Positions 61,924 to 64,000 of a DNA stretch of 64,000 nucleotides are shown one piece after another (position 1 is the stretch's first letter; every line of letters starts with the position of its first letter). Under the pieces are notes generated by a model. The model made no database searches and was not told the origin of the DNA. It worked only from the letters and a program-made list of their open reading frames with translations. This stretch comes from Mycobacterium ostraviense (GTDB lineage: Bacteria; Actinomycetota; Actinomycetes; Mycobacteriales; Mycobacteriaceae), in contig NZ_NKRE01000001.1 in NCBI RefSeq assembly GCF_002705925.1, forward strand, positions 3,865,625-3,929,624, given 5' to 3'. The position numbers and the translations under genes were made by a program.

Positions 61924-64000
61924 ATGCCCGACAATACAATCCAGTGGGACAAGGACGCCGACCGCATTGTCACGCTGACCATGGACGACCCGTCGGGGTC
62001 GGCCAACGTGATGAACGAGGCCTACATCGAGTCGATGGGCAAGGCCGTGGATCGCCTTGTCGCCGAAAAGGATTCGATCACCGGCGTGGTCATCACCAGC
62101 GCGAAGAAGACCTTCTTCGCTGGCGGCGACGTCAAGAGCATGATTCAGATCGGGCCCGAGAATGCCGGTGAAGCGTTCGACACCGTCGAGACCGTCAAGA
62201 AGCAACTGCGCACCCTCGAGACGCTCGGCAAGCCGGTGGTCGCCGCCATCAACGGCGCCGCGCTGGGCGGTGGCCTGGAGATCGCGTTGGCCTGTCATCA
62301 CCGCATCGCGGCCGACGTCAAGGGCAGTCAGATCGGGCTCCCGGAAGTGACCCTGGGCCTGCTGCCCGGCGGCGGCGGCGTGACGCGCACAGTGCGGATG
62401 TTCGGCATCCAGAACGCGTTCGTCAACATCCTGTCGCAAGGCACCCGCTTCAAGCCGGCCAAGGCCAAAGAAATCGGACTGGTCGACGAATTGCTGCCCA
62501 CCGTCGAGGAATTGGTGCCCGCCGCCAAGGCGTGGATAAAGGAGGAGCTCAAGGCCAACCCCGACGGTGCCGGTGTGCAGCCGTGGGACAAGAAGGGCTA
62601 CAAGATGCCCGGCGGCACCCCGTCGTCGCCGGGATTGGCGTCCATCCTGCCGTCGTTCCCGGCGCTGCTGCGCAAGCAGCTCAAGGGCGCGCCGATGCCG
62701 GCGCCGAAGGCCATCCTGTCCGCCGCGGTCGAGGGTGCGCAGGTCGACTTCGACACCGCCAGCCGCATCGAGAGCCGGTACTTCACCGAGCTGGTCACCG
62801 GCCAGGTTTCCAAGAACATGATCCAGGCGTTCTTCTTCGACCTGCAGACCATCAACAACGGTGGTAGCCGCCCCGAGGGGATCGAGCCGGTCACGATCAA
62901 GAAGATCGGGGTGCTGGGCGCGGGCATGATGGGCGCCGGCATCGCCTACGTCTCGGCCAAGGCCGGCTACGACGTGGTGCTCAAAGACGTCAGCCTGGAG
63001 GCGGCGCAGAAGGGCAAGGGTTACTCCGAGAAGCTGGAGGCCAAGGCTCTGGAGCGGGGCCGCACCACGCAGGAGCGCAGCGATGCGCTGCTGGCGCGCA
63101 TCACCCCGACGGGCGACCCAGCGGATCTCAAGGGTGTCGACTTCGTCATCGAGGCCGTCTTCGAGAACCAGGAACTCAAGCACAAGGTGTTCCAGGAGAT
63201 CGAAGACATCGTCGAGCCCAACGCGGTCCTTGGGTCCAACACCTCCACGCTGCCGATCACCGGTCTGGCGACCGGCGTCAAACGACAAGAGGACTTCATC
63301 GGGATCCACTTCTTCTCGCCGGTCGACAAGATGCCGCTGGTCGAAATCATCAAGGGCGAGAAGACATCTGACGAGGCGCTGGCCCGGGTCTTCGACTACA
63401 CGCTGGCGATCGGCAAGACCCCGATCGTGGTCAACGACAGCCGCGGCTTCTTCACCTCACGGGTCATCGGCACCTTCGTCAACGAGGCCCTGGCGATGCT
63501 CGGCGAGGGCGTGGAGCCGGCGTCGATCGAACAGGCCGGGTCGCAGGCCGGGTACCCGGCGCCGCCGCTGCAGCTGTCCGACGAGCTGAACCTGGAGTTG
63601 ATGCACAAGATCGCCGTCGCCACCCGTAAGGGTGTCGAGGATGCCGGCGGCACCTACGAGCCGCATCCGGCCGAGGCGGTCGTCGAGAAGATGATCGAAC
63701 TCGGGCGGTCCGGCCGACTCAAGGGTGCGGGCTTCTACGAATACGTCGACGGCAAGCGATCCGGCTTGTGGCCGGGGCTGCGGGAGACCTTCAAGTCGGG
63801 GACGTCGGCGCCGCCGCTGCAGGACATGATCGACCGGATGCTGTTCGCCGAGGCGCTGGAGACCCAGAAGTGCCTCGACGAGGGTGTGCTCACGTCCACG
63901 GCCGACGCCAACATCGGGTCGATCATGGGAATCGGCTACCCGCCGTGGACCGGCGGCAGCGCGCAGTTCATCGTCGGCTACCAGGGGCCGGCCGGTATCG
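61924..64000 (+). CDS. fadB: Beta-oxidation multifunctional enzyme alpha subunit, Rv0860 (3' end outside window)
   Basis: 692 residues are visible of about 720; the window ends inside it. Residues 1 to about 190 are the enoyl-CoA hydratase part (AALGGGLEIALACHHRIA, PEVTLGLLPGGGG with a hydratase Glu). From about 325 the NAD-binding 3-hydroxyacyl-CoA dehydrogenase follows (GVLGAGMMGAGIA), then GIHFFSPVDKMPLVEI with the catalytic His and the C-terminal dehydrogenase domain. Forms the trifunctional complex with fadA, 5 bp upstream. Confidence 0.96.
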   Translation, partial: MPDNTIQWDKDADRIVTLTMDDPSGSANVMNEAYIESMGKAVDRLVAEKDSITGVVITSAKKTFFAGGDVKSMIQIGPENAGEAFDTVETVKKQLRTLETLGKPVVAAINGAALGGGLEIALACHHRIAADVKGSQIGLPEVTLGLLPGGGGVTRTVRMFGIQNAFVNILSQGTRFKPAKAKEIGLVDELLPTVEELVPAAKAWIKEELKANPDGAGVQPWDKKGYKMPGGTPSSPGLASILPSFPALLRKQLKGAPMPAPKAILSAAVEGAQVDFDTASRIESRYFTELVTGQVSKNMIQAFFFDLQTINNGGSRPEGIEPVTIKKIGVLGAGMMGAGIAYVSAKAGYDVVLKDVSLEAAQKGKGYSEKLEAKALERGRTTQERSDALLARITPTGDPADLKGVDFVIEAVFENQELKHKVFQEIEDIVEPNAVLGSNTSTLPITGLATGVKRQEDFIGIHFFSPVDKMPLVEIIKGEKTSDEALARVFDYTLAIGKTPIVVNDSRGFFTSRVIGTFVNEALAMLGEGVEPASIEQAGSQAGYPAPPLQLSDELNLELMHKIAVATRKGVEDAGGTYEPHPAEAVVEKMIELGRSGRLKGAGFYEYVDGKRSGLWPGLRETFKSGTSAPPLQDMIDRMLFAEALETQKCLDEGVLTSTADANIGSIMGIGYPPWTGGSAQFIVGYQGPAGI

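Overview
The window comes from a slow-growing, high-GC Mycobacterium. It holds two PE_PGRS-type genes, a complete mce operon, several P450/ferredoxin pairs and many acyl-CoA enzymes. From 54.9 kb onward the gene order is that of M. tuberculosis Rv0853c-Rv0860. PE_PGRS genes together with a plcB/C-like gene suggest a non-tuberculous species near the M. kansasii/M. marinum part of the tree. I cannot fix the species by eye.

1-13 kb: a redox and lipid-catabolism block. It has two P450s, three small [3Fe-4S]-type ferredoxins, a NuoF-like flavoprotein, a Rieske ferredoxin, two alpha/beta hydrolases, a zinc-ribbon/OB-fold protein fused to a thiolase, and two amidohydrolase-2 proteins. A PE_PGRS gene lies inside it. 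13-16.6 kb: a decayed segment with a 176-bp direct repeat, a PGRS fragment, an IS110-family transposase remnant and a phospholipase C pseudogene. 16.7-27 kb: two NAD-dependent epimerase/dehydrogenases, a SnoaL-like protein, an acyl-CoA dehydrogenase pair, a P450 with its ferredoxin, an SDR, an aldehyde dehydrogenase and a class III CoA-transferase.

27.3-36.9 kb: an mce operon (yrbEA, yrbEB, mceA-F) with stop/start overlaps at most junctions. Behind it, on the other strand, lie a secreted protein and two Mce-associated membrane proteins. 39.4-42.4 kb: a TetR gene facing a four-gene membrane operon (two paralogous polytopic proteins, a NorE/CoxIII-like and a CoxIV-like protein), with two TetR-type palindromes between them. 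43.3-45.6 kb: a PE_PGRS protein that continues into a CBM2-like domain and a GH18 chitinase-like domain. 45.7-54.9 kb: another P450 and TetR pair, an enoyl-CoA hydratase, an LpqH-like lipoprotein, an amidohydrolase-acyl-CoA ligase pair, a second pair of Mce-associated proteins, and a damaged bfd-like gene.

54.9-64 kb: conserved chromosome, with 2-keto-acid decarboxylase, three SRPBCC paralogues, far/AMACR, dapC, fadA and fadB (cut by the window end).

My working inference is that 1-54 kb is an accessory island for import (Mce), oxidation (P450s and their redox partners) and CoA-dependent degradation of a lipid or polycyclic substrate. The substrate is unknown. Shared palindromes (GAGAAT-N3-ATTCTC) upstream of separate operons hint at a common regulator.
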